NCBI GenBank assembly: GCA_963422655.1
Contig: OY730440.1
Coordinates: 1,178,001 to 1,242,000, forward strand
Length of the DNA: 64,000 nt
Source of the DNA: CATQHS01 sp963422655
GTDB taxonomy: Bacteria; Actinomycetota; Acidimicrobiia; Acidimicrobiales; Aldehydirespiratoraceae
Direction: 5' to 3'
Both the position numbers and the translations under genes were made by a program. Positions 54,541-63,317 of the stretch are shown in pieces; position 1 is the stretch's first letter, and each line of letters starts with the position of its first letter. The notes under the pieces are model-generated. The model did not search any database, was not told the origin of the DNA, and saw only the letters and a list, made by a program, of their open reading frames with translations.

Positions 54541-55707
54541 ATGAAGATCGCCAGGGTGACCGCCACCCATATCGACACATCGTTCTGGGGCGACTTCGCC
54601 AGCCGCCAGGACGCGCTCAGATTGGTGACCCTGATGGCGATCCACCCGAAGTACAAGCATCCCCTATCGAGCTGGTTCGCAGCCGACACTATGTGCGTCG
54701 TCGAAGTCGAAACCGATGGAGGGCTCGTCGGCACCGGGTGGTGCGAGGACTACTGCCGGACTGCCAGCGGGATCATCGATCACCATCTGAGCAGGCTTCT
54801 CGTCGGTGCCGAAGCGCTCGACCGCAGCCGGCTCTGGGACCAGATGTTTCGCAGCACCATGCCGTACGGGCGAAAGGGCCCCGCCCTCTTCGCGATCAGC
54901 GCCGTCGATATCGCGCTGTGGGATCTGGCCGGCAAGCACCTCGGCCAGCCCGTTCACCAACTGCTCGGTGGTCGCGTCAGGGACTCCGTTGCGATCTACG
55001 CCAGCCATCTTCACTTCACCAACGAAGACGAATTCACTCGTGAGGCGGCCGAGTACGTGAACCGAGGTTTCAAGGCGATGAAGATGCGGTTTCTTCACGG
55101 CCCCGCCGATGGCCTGAAAGGCATGCACCGCAACGCCGACTTGGTGCGGCTCCTGCGGGAGACCGTCGGTGACGACATCTCGATCATGGCCGACGCCTAT
55201 ATGGGCTGGGACCTCGAGTACGCCGTGGCGATGTGCCGGGAACTTGCCCCCTACGATATGAAGTGGGTGGAAGAGCCGCTGCTGCCCGATCAGCTCCGCC
55301 AGTACGCCACGTTGCGGCGAGAGTCTCCGGTGCCCATCGCCGCCGGTGAACACGAGACGACCAGATACGGGTTCACCCAGATCATCGAGGCGAAGGCTCT
55401 CGACATCATCCAATTCGACATAGGACGCGTCGGAGGGTTCAGCGAGGCCAAGGCGGTCTGCGCCCTGGCCGAGTCGGCCGGTCTGCCGGTCTATACCCAT
55501 GCCTACGGTCTGCCGACGCTGCACTTGGCGACCAGCGAGCAGGTCATCTCCATGGTGGAGTACTTCCCGGTGCCGGTCTGGGACGACATCGTCGAAGCCC
55601 CCCATTTCGATGGGGCGGTGGTGCCCGTGGATGGCATGGTGACGCTCGGTGACGAACCGGGCCTGGGTGCAAAGCTGTCATTGGCGGGCTTCTCACCGGC
55701 CGCGTGA
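54541..55707 (+). CDS. Rhamnonate-dehydratase-like enolase-superfamily enzyme, paralogue 1
   Basis: A 388-residue mandelate racemase/muconate lactonising enzyme-type protein. Metal ligands D218 (IMADAYMGWD), E244 (KWVEEPLLPD) and E270 (AAGEHE) and catalytic H320 (VYTHAYG) are all present. The K-M-R at 181-183 and the AMKMRF..GP..G block are as in L-rhamnonate dehydratase. It should dehydrate a sugar acid to a 2-keto-3-deoxy acid. It overlaps the DapA-type aldolase gene by 4 bp. A second paralogue with every catalytic residue at the same position lies at 58772. Confidence 0.85.
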   Translation: MKIARVTATHIDTSFWGDFASRQDALRLVTLMAIHPKYKHPLSSWFAADTMCVVEVETDGGLVGTGWCEDYCRTASGIIDHHLSRLLVGAEALDRSRLWDQMFRSTMPYGRKGPALFAISAVDIALWDLAGKHLGQPVHQLLGGRVRDSVAIYASHLHFTNEDEFTREAAEYVNRGFKAMKMRFLHGPADGLKGMHRNADLVRLLRETVGDDISIMADAYMGWDLEYAVAMCRELAPYDMKWVEEPLLPDQLRQYATLRRESPVPIAAGEHETTRYGFTQIIEAKALDIIQFDIGRVGGFSEAKAVCALAESAGLPVYTHAYGLPTLHLATSEQVISMVEYFPVPVWDDIVEAPHFDGAVVPVDGMVTLGDEPGLGAKLSLAGFSPAA

Positions 55708-56618
55708 TCGCCGTGAGCTCGCTCCGAGGAGTTGTGCCCGTGGTGCCGACACCGTTCCACCCCGACGAGTCCATAGATGTTGCATCGCTGCGCCGCGTGG
55801 TGGATTGGATCGCGGCCGAAGACCTGGCCGGAATGTGCCTGCCCGCCTACGGCAGTGAGTTCTACAAGCTGAGCGAGTCCGAACGGGACCAGGTCGTCAC
55901 CATCGCCATCGAGACGAACGACGGCCGCGTGCCGGTGATCGCCCAGGCCAACCACGGGTCGGCTCGTGTGGCCGCGACGCTGGCCCAGCGGTACGAAGAG
56001 ATGGGCGCCGACGTCATTTCGGTTGCGATCCCCCGACAGTTCGGATCGTCGAGCTCCGACATATCCGATTTCTGCTCGACCGTCGCCGCTGCGACGTCCA
56101 TGCCACTGTTGGTCCAAGACTTCAACCCGGGCGGACCGACTATCGACGCCGGGTTCGTGACCGAGCTCAACCATCGGCATGCCAACTTCCGTTACCTGAA
56201 GCTCGAGGACCCGATGATGATCGACAAGCTCATCGCCATCGGCGCCGAGGTAGGAGATCGGGTCGGGCTCTTGGAGGGCTGGGGCGGCTATTACATGCTC
56301 GAGGGGATCGAGGCTGGGATCGAAGGCATCATGCCGGGGGTGGCGATCGCCGACCTGCTCGACACGGTTTTCTCAGCGGCTCGATCGGGCGACCGCAACA
56401 GAGCCCACGACCTCTTCGGTTCACTGCTGCCCTACATCAGCTTCACGCTCCAAGACTTCGAACTCTTCCTCCAGATCGAGAAACGCACGCTGGTCAGGCG
56501 CGGGCTCATCGAGTCTGCGACGGTCCGGTCCCTGTCGAACACCCCCAGCCCCGCCGTGCTCGCCCATGCCGACTTTCTCATCGAGCGGGTCGAGCAGATC
56601 GCCGAACGAGAAAGGTAG
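55704..56618 (+). CDS. DapA-family aldolase (probable 2-keto-3-deoxy sugar acid aldolase)
   Basis: A 304-residue class I aldolase/lyase of the dihydrodipicolinate synthase family. The Schiff-base lysine is K166 in FRYLKLEDP. The Tyr usually found in Y-N-x-P is replaced in VQDFNPGG, so it is unlikely to be a true DapA. It starts at GTG 55704, overlapping the dehydratase gene. By context it cleaves the 2-keto-3-deoxy product to pyruvate and an aldehyde (lactaldehyde if the sugar is rhamnose). That function is inferred. Confidence 0.85.
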   Translation: MIAVSSLRGVVPVVPTPFHPDESIDVASLRRVVDWIAAEDLAGMCLPAYGSEFYKLSESERDQVVTIAIETNDGRVPVIAQANHGSARVAATLAQRYEEMGADVISVAIPRQFGSSSSDISDFCSTVAAATSMPLLVQDFNPGGPTIDAGFVTELNHRHANFRYLKLEDPMMIDKLIAIGAEVGDRVGLLEGWGGYYMLEGIEAGIEGIMPGVAIADLLDTVFSAARSGDRNRAHDLFGSLLPYISFTLQDFELFLQIEKRTLVRRGLIESATVRSLSNTPSPAVLAHADFLIERVEQIAERER

Positions 56619-56717
56619 ACCTCAGACCAACGGATGGTCCGAGGTCGAGCTGTGGGCATCGGAAACATGAATTATCGTTCATGACAGTGGAGACAACGAA
56701 GCAACGACGGAGGACCC

Positions 56718-57797
56718 GTGGCGGCCAGAATCGGAGTGATCGGCACCGGCTGGTGGGCAACGAGAGCTCACCTACCGGCTATAGTTGCGAACCCCGACGC
56801 AGAATTGTCAGCGATCGCGGATCCCGCTGAGGAGAATCGGAGTCGGGCCGTAGCCGCCTTCAGCCCAAGGCGGGCCTATGGCGACCATCGCGAGATGCTG
56901 GCCGGCGAGGACCTCGACGGGGTCGTCGTGGCCGTGCCTCACACCGCCCACTTCGATCTGGCGATGGACGTGCTGGAGTCCGGACTGCACCTGATGCTGG
57001 AAAAGCCGATGGTGGTCGAGTCTCGCGACGCCGCCCGGTTGCTCGACGAGTCGATTCAACGGGGCCTGGAGATCATTGTCGGGTATCCGTATCACTACAA
57101 CCGGCAGGTCCTCGCGGTCCGGGACTGGATCAGGGGGGGCGAGATCGGGGAGTTGCTGTACGTGCACTCGCTGTTCGCCTCGATCGTGTGGGAGCTGTTT
57201 CGCGGTGATATCGAACTGGTAGCCGATGCGGTCGGTTTCACGATCACCCCCACGGGCAGGGACACCTACGGAGATCCTGCGCTTTCGGGTGGAGGTCAGG
57301 CCATCGTCCAGATAACCCACTCGGCGGCGCTACTGCTGTTCATGACTGGTCTGGTGCCCACAGAGGTGTTCGCCTTCATGGAGAACAAAGACCTGAGGGT
57401 CGATCTGGTCGATGCTCTGGCTCTCCGCTTCGAAGGGGGCTGCATCGCAACGATCGGCTCGACCGGGTCGACGGTTCGCACCCAAGAAGAGCTCCTGGAG
57501 TATCGGCTCTACGGGACCGAAGGCCACATTCTGTTCGATCTCGCCTCATCTGAAGTCGGGTTGTACCGCGCCGACGGCTCGGTTGAACGGAATCCGGTGA
57601 CGCCGACTTCGTCCACTGCCACGACTTATTCGTCCGCTTACCCCGAGGACGCCCCCGTGAACAACCTCGTCGACGTGATCCTCGGTCGGGACGAGAACCG
57701 GTCTCCACCGCAGTTGGCCGCGATGGTCGTGCGCCTGCTCGAGGCTTCGTACCAGTCGGCCCGCACCGGACGCAAGCAGGCCGTGGCGAACCGATGA
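56718..57797 (+). CDS. Gfo/Idh/MocA-family oxidoreductase, paralogue 1
   Basis: A 359-residue NAD(P)-dependent sugar oxidoreductase starting at GTG 56718. The Rossmann motif is RIGVIGTGWWATRAHLPAIV, and the EKPMVVESRDAARLL block contains the conserved Lys. A candidate catalytic His lies in YPYHYNRQ. It would oxidise a sugar to its lactone, upstream of the lactonase-type enzyme encoded next. The following frame could begin in its stop codon (ATGA at 57794). Confidence 0.88.
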   Translation: MAARIGVIGTGWWATRAHLPAIVANPDAELSAIADPAEENRSRAVAAFSPRRAYGDHREMLAGEDLDGVVVAVPHTAHFDLAMDVLESGLHLMLEKPMVVESRDAARLLDESIQRGLEIIVGYPYHYNRQVLAVRDWIRGGEIGELLYVHSLFASIVWELFRGDIELVADAVGFTITPTGRDTYGDPALSGGGQAIVQITHSAALLLFMTGLVPTEVFAFMENKDLRVDLVDALALRFEGGCIATIGSTGSTVRTQEELLEYRLYGTEGHILFDLASSEVGLYRADGSVERNPVTPTSSTATTYSSAYPEDAPVNNLVDVILGRDENRSPPQLAAMVVRLLEASYQSARTGRKQAVANR

Positions 57798-57841
57798 CGA
57801 CCTACTCGATACGCAACGACGGACCCGATACGGAGAAGAAC

Positions 57842-58705
57842 ATGACTGAACCGTTCATTGATTGCCATCACCATTTGTGGGACTTGGATCGGGGTTTCTA
57901 CGGGTGGCTGGAGGAGGAGGATCCTCAGGAAACGGCGATCGTCGGGGATTACTCGGCCATTCGGCGGAGCTACCGCATCAGTGATCTGCTAGCCGACTTC
58001 GAGGGGTGCGGCGTGGTCAAGTCGGTTCACGTGCAGGCCGAGTACACCGGACCCGATCAGGTGGGGGAGACCGAGTGGTTGCAGGCCATCGCAGCCGAGC
58101 ACGGATATCCCCACGCCATCATCGCCAAGACCGACCTGACGGCCGAAACGGTAAGGGCCGATCTACAACGCCACGGCGAGTATGCCAACATGCGAGGAGT
58201 CCGTAACTTCGTCCAAGGCGACGATCTTGTGGAACCGGAGTTTCAGCGCGGCCTTCGAGCGCTGCGCGACTTCGGTTTCGTCTACGACCTCAATTCGACC
58301 TGGGAGGGCATGGCAGGGGCTCGCCAGGCTGCCGATCTTGTTCCGGATCTGCAGTTCGTCTTGGGCCATGCCGGTATGCCCATGGAACGCTCGAAGGAAT
58401 ACTTCGACCGGTGGCTGAGCGCTATGGGCACGCTGGCCGGGGCGCCCAACGTGGCAGTCAAGATTTCCGGTCTGGGTATGGCGGACCACAACTGGACTGT
58501 CGAGAGCATCCGGCCTTGGGTCGTGGGCGTGATCGAGACCTTCGGAGTACAGCGATGCATGTTCGCCTCGAACTGGCCTGTCGACAGCCTGTACAGCTCG
58601 TACTCTGCGGTGGTAGACGCCTACCGGGAGATCACCGCCGACTTCTCGACCGACGAGAAAGCGGCCCTGTTCTGGCAGAACGCCGAACGCTACTACAGGC
58701 TCTGA
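57842..58705 (+). CDS. Amidohydrolase-family lactonase-like enzyme
   Basis: A 287-residue TIM-barrel hydrolase of the COG3618 group (fucono- and rhamnono-lactonases and related). The start ATG 57842 has a GGAGAAG site and leads straight to FIDCHHHLWDLD; an earlier ATG 57794 is possible. Further motifs are VHVQAEYTGPDQVGETEWLQ, FVLGHAGMPMERSKEYFDRW and CMFASNWPVDSLY. It likely opens the sugar lactone produced by the adjacent oxidoreductase, giving the acid used by the dehydratases. Confidence 0.87.
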   Translation: MTEPFIDCHHHLWDLDRGFYGWLEEEDPQETAIVGDYSAIRRSYRISDLLADFEGCGVVKSVHVQAEYTGPDQVGETEWLQAIAAEHGYPHAIIAKTDLTAETVRADLQRHGEYANMRGVRNFVQGDDLVEPEFQRGLRALRDFGFVYDLNSTWEGMAGARQAADLVPDLQFVLGHAGMPMERSKEYFDRWLSAMGTLAGAPNVAVKISGLGMADHNWTVESIRPWVVGVIETFGVQRCMFASNWPVDSLYSSYSAVVDAYREITADFSTDEKAALFWQNAERYYRL

Positions 58706-58771
58706 AAAACCCGGGCTAAATGTTTCCGAACACGAGCCGGGAACCGCCCCCGAAGAGAGGTCGAGTATTTC

Positions 58772-59938
58772 ATGAAGATCCAAGACGTTCGAGTTCGTCA
58801 TGCTCCGCGTTCGATATGGGGGCACCTGGCTGAGCGGGAGAAGACCTTGCCGCTGGTCACACCACTAGATGTCTACCCCGAGTACCAAGAGACGAGAGGG
58901 TCCTGGTTCTGGGATTCCCGCATGGCGGTGGTGGAGATCGAGACCGAAGACGGAGTCGTCGGTCAAGGGTGGTGCGAGGACGGGGTCGGAGCGGTGACCG
59001 GCGTGGTCGACAGCCATCTCCGGCATCTCCTGACCGGCGCCGAAGCATCCGAAGTGGAGGGCCTCTGGGACCGTATGTACCGGGCCACACTTCCCTACGG
59101 TCGCAAGGGCATCGCTCTCCAGGCGATAAGCGCTATCGACATTGCTCTGTGGGACAATCTCGGCCGGGCCTGCGGCAAGCCCGTCTTCGAGCTCCTCGGG
59201 GGACCCGTCCATCCCAGCATCGCAGTCTACGCGTCAGCACTTCATCCGGTGGGGGCCGACAGGGTGGCCGAGGAGGCCCGGGCCTACGTTGCCGAAGGCT
59301 ACGAGGCCATGAAGATGCGGTTCCCGTTCGGGCCCGGCGACGGGGTGCGGGGTATGGCCGAAAACGAAGCTCACGTCGCTAACGTCCGCGATTCGGTCGG
59401 ACCCGATATCGAGATCATGGCTGACGCCTACATGGGCTGGGACTTCAACTACGCGAAGAAAATGTGCCGCCGGCTCGAAAAGTACGACATGGCGTGGGTG
59501 GAGGAGCCGTTCGGGCCCGACGATCTGAGGAGCTACGCCAAGCTCCGCCAAGAGACCTCGATCCCGATCTCGGGCGGCGAGCACGAATACACCCGGTTCG
59601 GCTTCTTGGACATCATCGAAAAGGAGGCAATGGATATCATCCAACCGGATCTGCGCCGTTGCGGAGGTTTCACCGAGGGCAAGAAGATTGCCGCCCTTGC
59701 CCAAGCGGCCGGCGTCACCGTGATTCCCCACGCTTACGGCGTCACCCACATCCATTTCGCCTTGGCCGTAGCGGGTATCCCGATGATCGAATACTTCCCG
59801 CTGCCGGTCTGGGATTCGCTTCCGGAATCGGAAGTGGAGCCCATCTTCCTCGGCGAACCCCAGCCCCAGGGCGGCCGGGTCATGATGGAGCCCCGACCGG
59901 GCCTGGGGGCTCGGGTCAACGAGGCCATATTCGACTGA
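58772..59938 (+). CDS. Rhamnonate-dehydratase-like enolase-superfamily enzyme, paralogue 2
   Basis: A 388-residue paralogue of the enzyme at 54541, of the same length and with the same catalytic set: D218 (IMADAYMGWD), E244 (AWVEEPFGPD), E270 (SGGEHE) and H320 (VIPHAYG). The substrate-proximal N-terminal segment differs (RHAPRSIWGHLAEREKTLPL against THIDTSFWGDFASRQDALRL), so the two may use different sugar acids or epimers. A spacer of 66 bp follows the lactonase gene. It converges on the second Gfo/Idh/MocA gene 13 bp away. Confidence 0.86.
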   Translation: MKIQDVRVRHAPRSIWGHLAEREKTLPLVTPLDVYPEYQETRGSWFWDSRMAVVEIETEDGVVGQGWCEDGVGAVTGVVDSHLRHLLTGAEASEVEGLWDRMYRATLPYGRKGIALQAISAIDIALWDNLGRACGKPVFELLGGPVHPSIAVYASALHPVGADRVAEEARAYVAEGYEAMKMRFPFGPGDGVRGMAENEAHVANVRDSVGPDIEIMADAYMGWDFNYAKKMCRRLEKYDMAWVEEPFGPDDLRSYAKLRQETSIPISGGEHEYTRFGFLDIIEKEAMDIIQPDLRRCGGFTEGKKIAALAQAAGVTVIPHAYGVTHIHFALAVAGIPMIEYFPLPVWDSLPESEVEPIFLGEPQPQGGRVMMEPRPGLGARVNEAIFD

Positions 59939-59951
59939 CCGCGGGTGGCAG

Positions 59952-61034
59952 CTACTGGATCTCTTCAGGACGGACCGACCGATTCTCTCGCGCCGAGAGA
60001 TAGGCGGCGCCCACGATCCGAAGCGTGTTCAGGTTGTCCCGTCCGCTCGTATCCGGCTCACTGCCCTGCTCGATCGCCGCCATCAATGACGCCATCGGCC
60101 CGATGAACGCATCCGGTATCCACTTGCCTTCGAGCTTCGCTTCGAATCGATGGTCTGGATACCGCGTCGGGTTGGACCACCACAAGGTGTCCTCTCGTCC
60201 GTCGGGATAGTCGTAGGAAAGCCCCAACGTTCCCGCAATGACACCTTCGGTGCCGAGGAACCGGAAGCGTCCGTACACGTCATCGCTGTGATTGGAATGA
60301 TTCACGGCCACCAGCGCTTGCAGACCATTGCTGTAATCCAGGATCGTGATGGTCTTGGTTTCGCCTTTGACGCCGCGCTGGTCGGGATGGCGCGTATGCC
60401 GACTCGTCACCCACTCCGGCTCGCCCAGTAGAAACCGTATGCTGTCGAGGTAGTGGATCGAGTGGTAAAGGATTTCGAGCTTGGGCGACTCGGCCAACCA
60501 CGGCCAGAGGTGCCACGGACTGAGCATGCTCTCTTCGATGCTCACCTCGGTCGGCTGACCGATCCAGCCCTTTTGGATCAAGGTGTGTGAGGCCCGAATG
60601 GCTGAGCTCCACCGGAACTGTTGATTGACGGCCAGCAAAACTCCAGCCTGCTCGGCTACCTCCACGAGGTGGACTGCTTCAGCAAAGACATCCGACAGCG
60701 GCTTCTGGCAGAGGAGATGCTTGCCGGCGCTGGTGAGCGTACGGGCTACCTCGAGCTGCTCCCACGCAGGGACGGCGACATCCACGATGACGGCAGCGGA
60801 ATCCTTTGCCAGTTGGTTCAGGGAGTCGTAGACACGAGGTATCCCGAAGTCTTTGGCTGTCCGCCTTGCCGTTTCTTGGTCGAGGTCGAAACATCCCACC
60901 ACGTTGAGGTCATGAGCGGCGTAGGCAGGCAGATGGGCGTAGTTGACGATTCCGCCGCAGCCGACGACTGCGATCCCGTGATCAACCTTGTCCGGCAGGT
61001 GAGCCTTGTAATCGAGATCGAGCGTGCGGTCCAT
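59952..61034 (-). CDS. Gfo/Idh/MocA-family oxidoreductase, paralogue 2
   Basis: A 360-residue NAD(P)-dependent oxidoreductase. The Rossmann motif is GIAVVGCGGIVNYAHLPAYA, the conserved Lys is in LCQKPLSDVFAEAVHL, and the candidate active-site segment is LYHSIHYLDSIRFLLGEPEW with paired His. It is last in a minus-strand group after ATPase, permease and mutarotase genes. It may act on a different sugar or step than the paralogue at 56718. Confidence 0.88.
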   Translation of the reverse strand: MDRTLDLDYKAHLPDKVDHGIAVVGCGGIVNYAHLPAYAAHDLNVVGCFDLDQETARRTAKDFGIPRVYDSLNQLAKDSAAVIVDVAVPAWEQLEVARTLTSAGKHLLCQKPLSDVFAEAVHLVEVAEQAGVLLAVNQQFRWSSAIRASHTLIQKGWIGQPTEVSIEESMLSPWHLWPWLAESPKLEILYHSIHYLDSIRFLLGEPEWVTSRHTRHPDQRGVKGETKTITILDYSNGLQALVAVNHSNHSDDVYGRFRFLGTEGVIAGTLGLSYDYPDGREDTLWWSNPTRYPDHRFEAKLEGKWIPDAFIGPMASLMAAIEQGSEPDTSGRDNLNTLRIVGAAYLSARENRSVRPEEIQ

Positions 61035-61068
61035 TGTGTTATCGCTTCGAGTGCGTTATCGCTTCGAG
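61035..61068 (-). repeat. Two tandem 17-bp repeats just before the oxidoreductase start
   Basis: TGTGTTATCGCTTCGAG (61035-61051) and TGCGTTATCGCTTCGAG (61052-61068) are adjacent, differing at one base, and touch the start codon of the minus-strand gene. They could be an operator or a recent slippage event. Confidence 0.45.
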
Positions 61069-61129
61069 ATTCGGCGATGGCCAGATCCGTTCACAGCCCA
61101 GCTCGACGGGCCCGGACAGCGGCGGCGGC

Positions 61130-61444
61130 TCAGTCCAAGCTCCAAACGTGACGGAGCGGCATAGGCCATTCGGTGCCCTCCTCGAGTTCCCCGACGATGA
61201 GCTGATCGCCCCAGTGTTCCTCCCAGCGAATCGCATCGGGATCGGCGTTGTAACGCCTTACCGCCTCTTCGTAGTCATCGACATCCATGAAAGAGATTAC
61301 GAGGTCGCCATGGAGATAGATGTCGTAACGAGTGAAGCCGACGTTCCTGAGGAGCCTGTCGACCTCGGGCCAGACCGTGGCGTGTTCGGCGGCGTATCGC
61401 TCAGGATCACGGACCTTGAATACGTGGCACAGGCGGCGCGGCAA
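61130..61444 (-). CDS. rhaM: L-rhamnose mutarotase-like protein
   Basis: A 104-residue dimeric alpha/beta-barrel-type protein. The family pattern is clear: CHVFKVRDPERYAAEHATVW, VGFTRYDIYLHGDLVISFMD and WEEHWGDQL, with the conserved His and Trp residues. It starts at TTG 61442-61444 after an AAGGAG site, 18 bp downstream of the permease gene. It interconverts sugar anomers, helping the imported 6-deoxyhexose enter the oxidative route. This is the best specific pointer to rhamnose or a close relative as substrate. Confidence 0.88.
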   Translation of the reverse strand: MPRRLCHVFKVRDPERYAAEHATVWPEVDRLLRNVGFTRYDIYLHGDLVISFMDVDDYEEAVRRYNADPDAIRWEEHWGDQLIVGELEEGTEWPMPLRHVWSLD

Positions 61445-61462
61445 GATAATTTCTCCTTGGTT

Positions 61463-62476
61463 TCAGCCTCGACCGAGCCTGGTTCGCCGCCATTCGTCGT
61501 ACAAGACAGCGGAGATCAGAGACGAGCCGATGGCGATCTGTTGCCAGAACGATCGGATGCTCAAGAGAACGAGCCCATTCCTCAGTATCTGGATGAACAG
61601 CAGTCCGAAGAGGGTTCCCAGAAGCCGACCACGCCCACCCTGAAGGCTGGCCCCGCCCAAGATCACGGCTGTGATCACGGCAAGCTCAGAACCCATGTTG
61701 AAGTTGGGCGCCGCCGTTCCGAGACGAAATGACGTGACGACGCCGGCCAGTCCGGCCAACATCCCCGAAACCCCGAAGAACGCCAAGCGCCAGCGATTGA
61801 CTTGAACTCCGGCCAGCCTCGACGCTCGGTCGTTGGACCCGATCGCGTACATGTAGCGCCCGAACTTGTACCTGGGAATGATGAACCCCAACACCGCAAA
61901 GCACGCGAGCAGTATCCACACGATGTCGGGAATACCCAGCGTCGTGTCAATTCCCATGTCCAGGAAAGAACGGTCGTCGATGATCTTTTCTCGGCCGCCG
62001 GTTACGAGTTGGCCGAATCCTCGAACGATGGAGAGCGTTCCCAGCGTGGTGATGAGCGGGTTGATTCTCCCGTAGCCGGTGATGGCACCGTTGACGATTC
62101 CTACTCCCAGTCCCAGAGCCAGCGCCCCGAGAACAGCGGCCGGGAGCGGAGCTCCGGAGTTCGACAGCGAAGCAGCAGTAATGGCGGACGCGGCCGACAC
62201 CGATCCGACAGACAGGTCGAAGCCGCCAGAAATAATCACGATCGTTTCGCCTATCGCCATGATCCCGATAACAACCATTCCCCGGCCTATGCCGTCGGTC
62301 ATGTTCCGGAATGTGAAGAAGTTCGGTGACAGCGACCGGAAGATGACGATCTCGATGACCAAGGCAATCAGCAGACCCGGCCCGACGCCATTGATCGTTC
62401 TCTTCCCCCACCTCTTGAAAGCCTGGGCGGAGGTGAGAGAAATGGAACTGGAGCTCATCACGGATCTGTACCTCAC
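61463..62476 (-). CDS. ABC transporter permease, ribose/rhamnose type
   Basis: A 337-residue RbsC-like membrane protein. Motifs: FRNMTDGIGRGMVVIGIMAI, GGFDLSVGSVSAASAITAA, YAIGSNDRASRLAGVQVNRW and ILGGASLQGGRGRLLGTLFG. The GTG at 62476 overlaps the ATPase stop as GTGA; ATG 62458 is an alternative. It is followed by the mutarotase gene. It probably works with the binding protein encoded at 53.1-54.3 kb. Confidence 0.91.
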   Translation of the reverse strand: MRYRSVMSSSSISLTSAQAFKRWGKRTINGVGPGLLIALVIEIVIFRSLSPNFFTFRNMTDGIGRGMVVIGIMAIGETIVIISGGFDLSVGSVSAASAITAASLSNSGAPLPAAVLGALALGLGVGIVNGAITGYGRINPLITTLGTLSIVRGFGQLVTGGREKIIDDRSFLDMGIDTTLGIPDIVWILLACFAVLGFIIPRYKFGRYMYAIGSNDRASRLAGVQVNRWRLAFFGVSGMLAGLAGVVTSFRLGTAAPNFNMGSELAVITAVILGGASLQGGRGRLLGTLFGLLFIQILRNGLVLLSIRSFWQQIAIGSSLISAVLYDEWRRTRLGRG

Positions 62477-63231
62477 ACCTGTTCGTTCAAGCCGATACCA
62501 CTCATCTGGCGCACCATGCGAGTAGTGAGATCATCGACAGATCGCCCGGCCACTGCGAATTCGTCGACGATCGCGCCGTGAAGCAGCACACCGATGTTGT
62601 CGCAGACCTGGATCAAGTCGGTAAAACGGTGGCTCACCAAGATGACAGCCACGCCGCGTCCTTTCAGTCGCTCGATCAGATCCAGAAGCACTCCCACCTT
62701 GTCGACCGAGAGTGCCGCCGTCGGCTCGTCCATGAGGAGGAGCTTCGGTTCGAACTCGAGAGCACGGGCCACAGCCACCAACTGGCGTTCGCCTCCCGAC
62801 AATGTCTGTACTCGACGGTCAGTGGGCATGACGCTGCCGAGCGACGCAAGAACCTCGGTGGCTTCACTGTGCATCCGCTGGTGGTCCAAGAAGGAGAACC
62901 AGCGTGACTTCCCCATTCGTCGTTCCCGGCCGAGGAAGATGTTGGCGGCGGCGTCGAGATCCTCGCACAGGGCGAGGTCCTGAAAGATCATCTCGACGCC
63001 GGCCAGGCGGGCGTCGATCTCTCCATGGAAGTCCACCCGCTGGCCCTCGAGCCGGATCTCGCCGGCGTCCGGTTGGTGTACGCCGCTGAGAATCTTGAGG
63101 ATGGTCGACTTCCCGGCGCCGTTGTCCCCTACCAACCCGTAGCAGTGGGCCGCGTCGACCGACAGGGAAACACCAGTGAGGACATCTACTGGGCCGAACG
63201 ACTTCCTGATGTCATTGATCTCGAGAGTCAT
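62473..63231 (-). CDS. ABC transporter ATP-binding protein, sugar type
   Basis: A 252-residue single-domain ABC ATPase. Walker A is VGDNGAGKST, the signature TLSGGERQLV, Walker B LLLMDEPTAALSV and the H-loop VILVSHRFTDLI. It resembles the ATPase at 46496 in architecture (single rather than fused domains). It leads the minus-strand group ATPase, permease, mutarotase, oxidoreductase. Confidence 0.92.
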   Translation of the reverse strand: MTLEINDIRKSFGPVDVLTGVSLSVDAAHCYGLVGDNGAGKSTILKILSGVHQPDAGEIRLEGQRVDFHGEIDARLAGVEMIFQDLALCEDLDAAANIFLGRERRMGKSRWFSFLDHQRMHSEATEVLASLGSVMPTDRRVQTLSGGERQLVAVARALEFEPKLLLMDEPTAALSVDKVGVLLDLIERLKGRGVAVILVSHRFTDLIQVCDNIGVLLHGAIVDEFAVAGRSVDDLTTRMVRQMSGIGLNEQV

Positions 63232-63237
63232 AGGGAT

Positions 63238-63260
63238 CTCCTTCCCGGCCCAGCGGGAAG
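63238..63260 (-). promoter_or_regulatory. Hairpin overlapping the ribosome site of the ABC ATPase gene
   Basis: On the minus strand CTTCCC/GGGAAG (63241-63260) can pair around an 8-base loop. Its 3' arm overlaps the AAGGAG ribosome site (63238-63243), which lies 6 bp before the ATG. An alternative GGGA/TCCC pairing would place that site in a loop. This could modulate translation or be a weak terminator; there is no further support. Confidence 0.3.
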
Positions 63261-63317
63261 ATACGCGCAGGGATGGACATTACGCGAAGAGACGGGCTCG
63301 GTGCAGCCGAACGTCGA

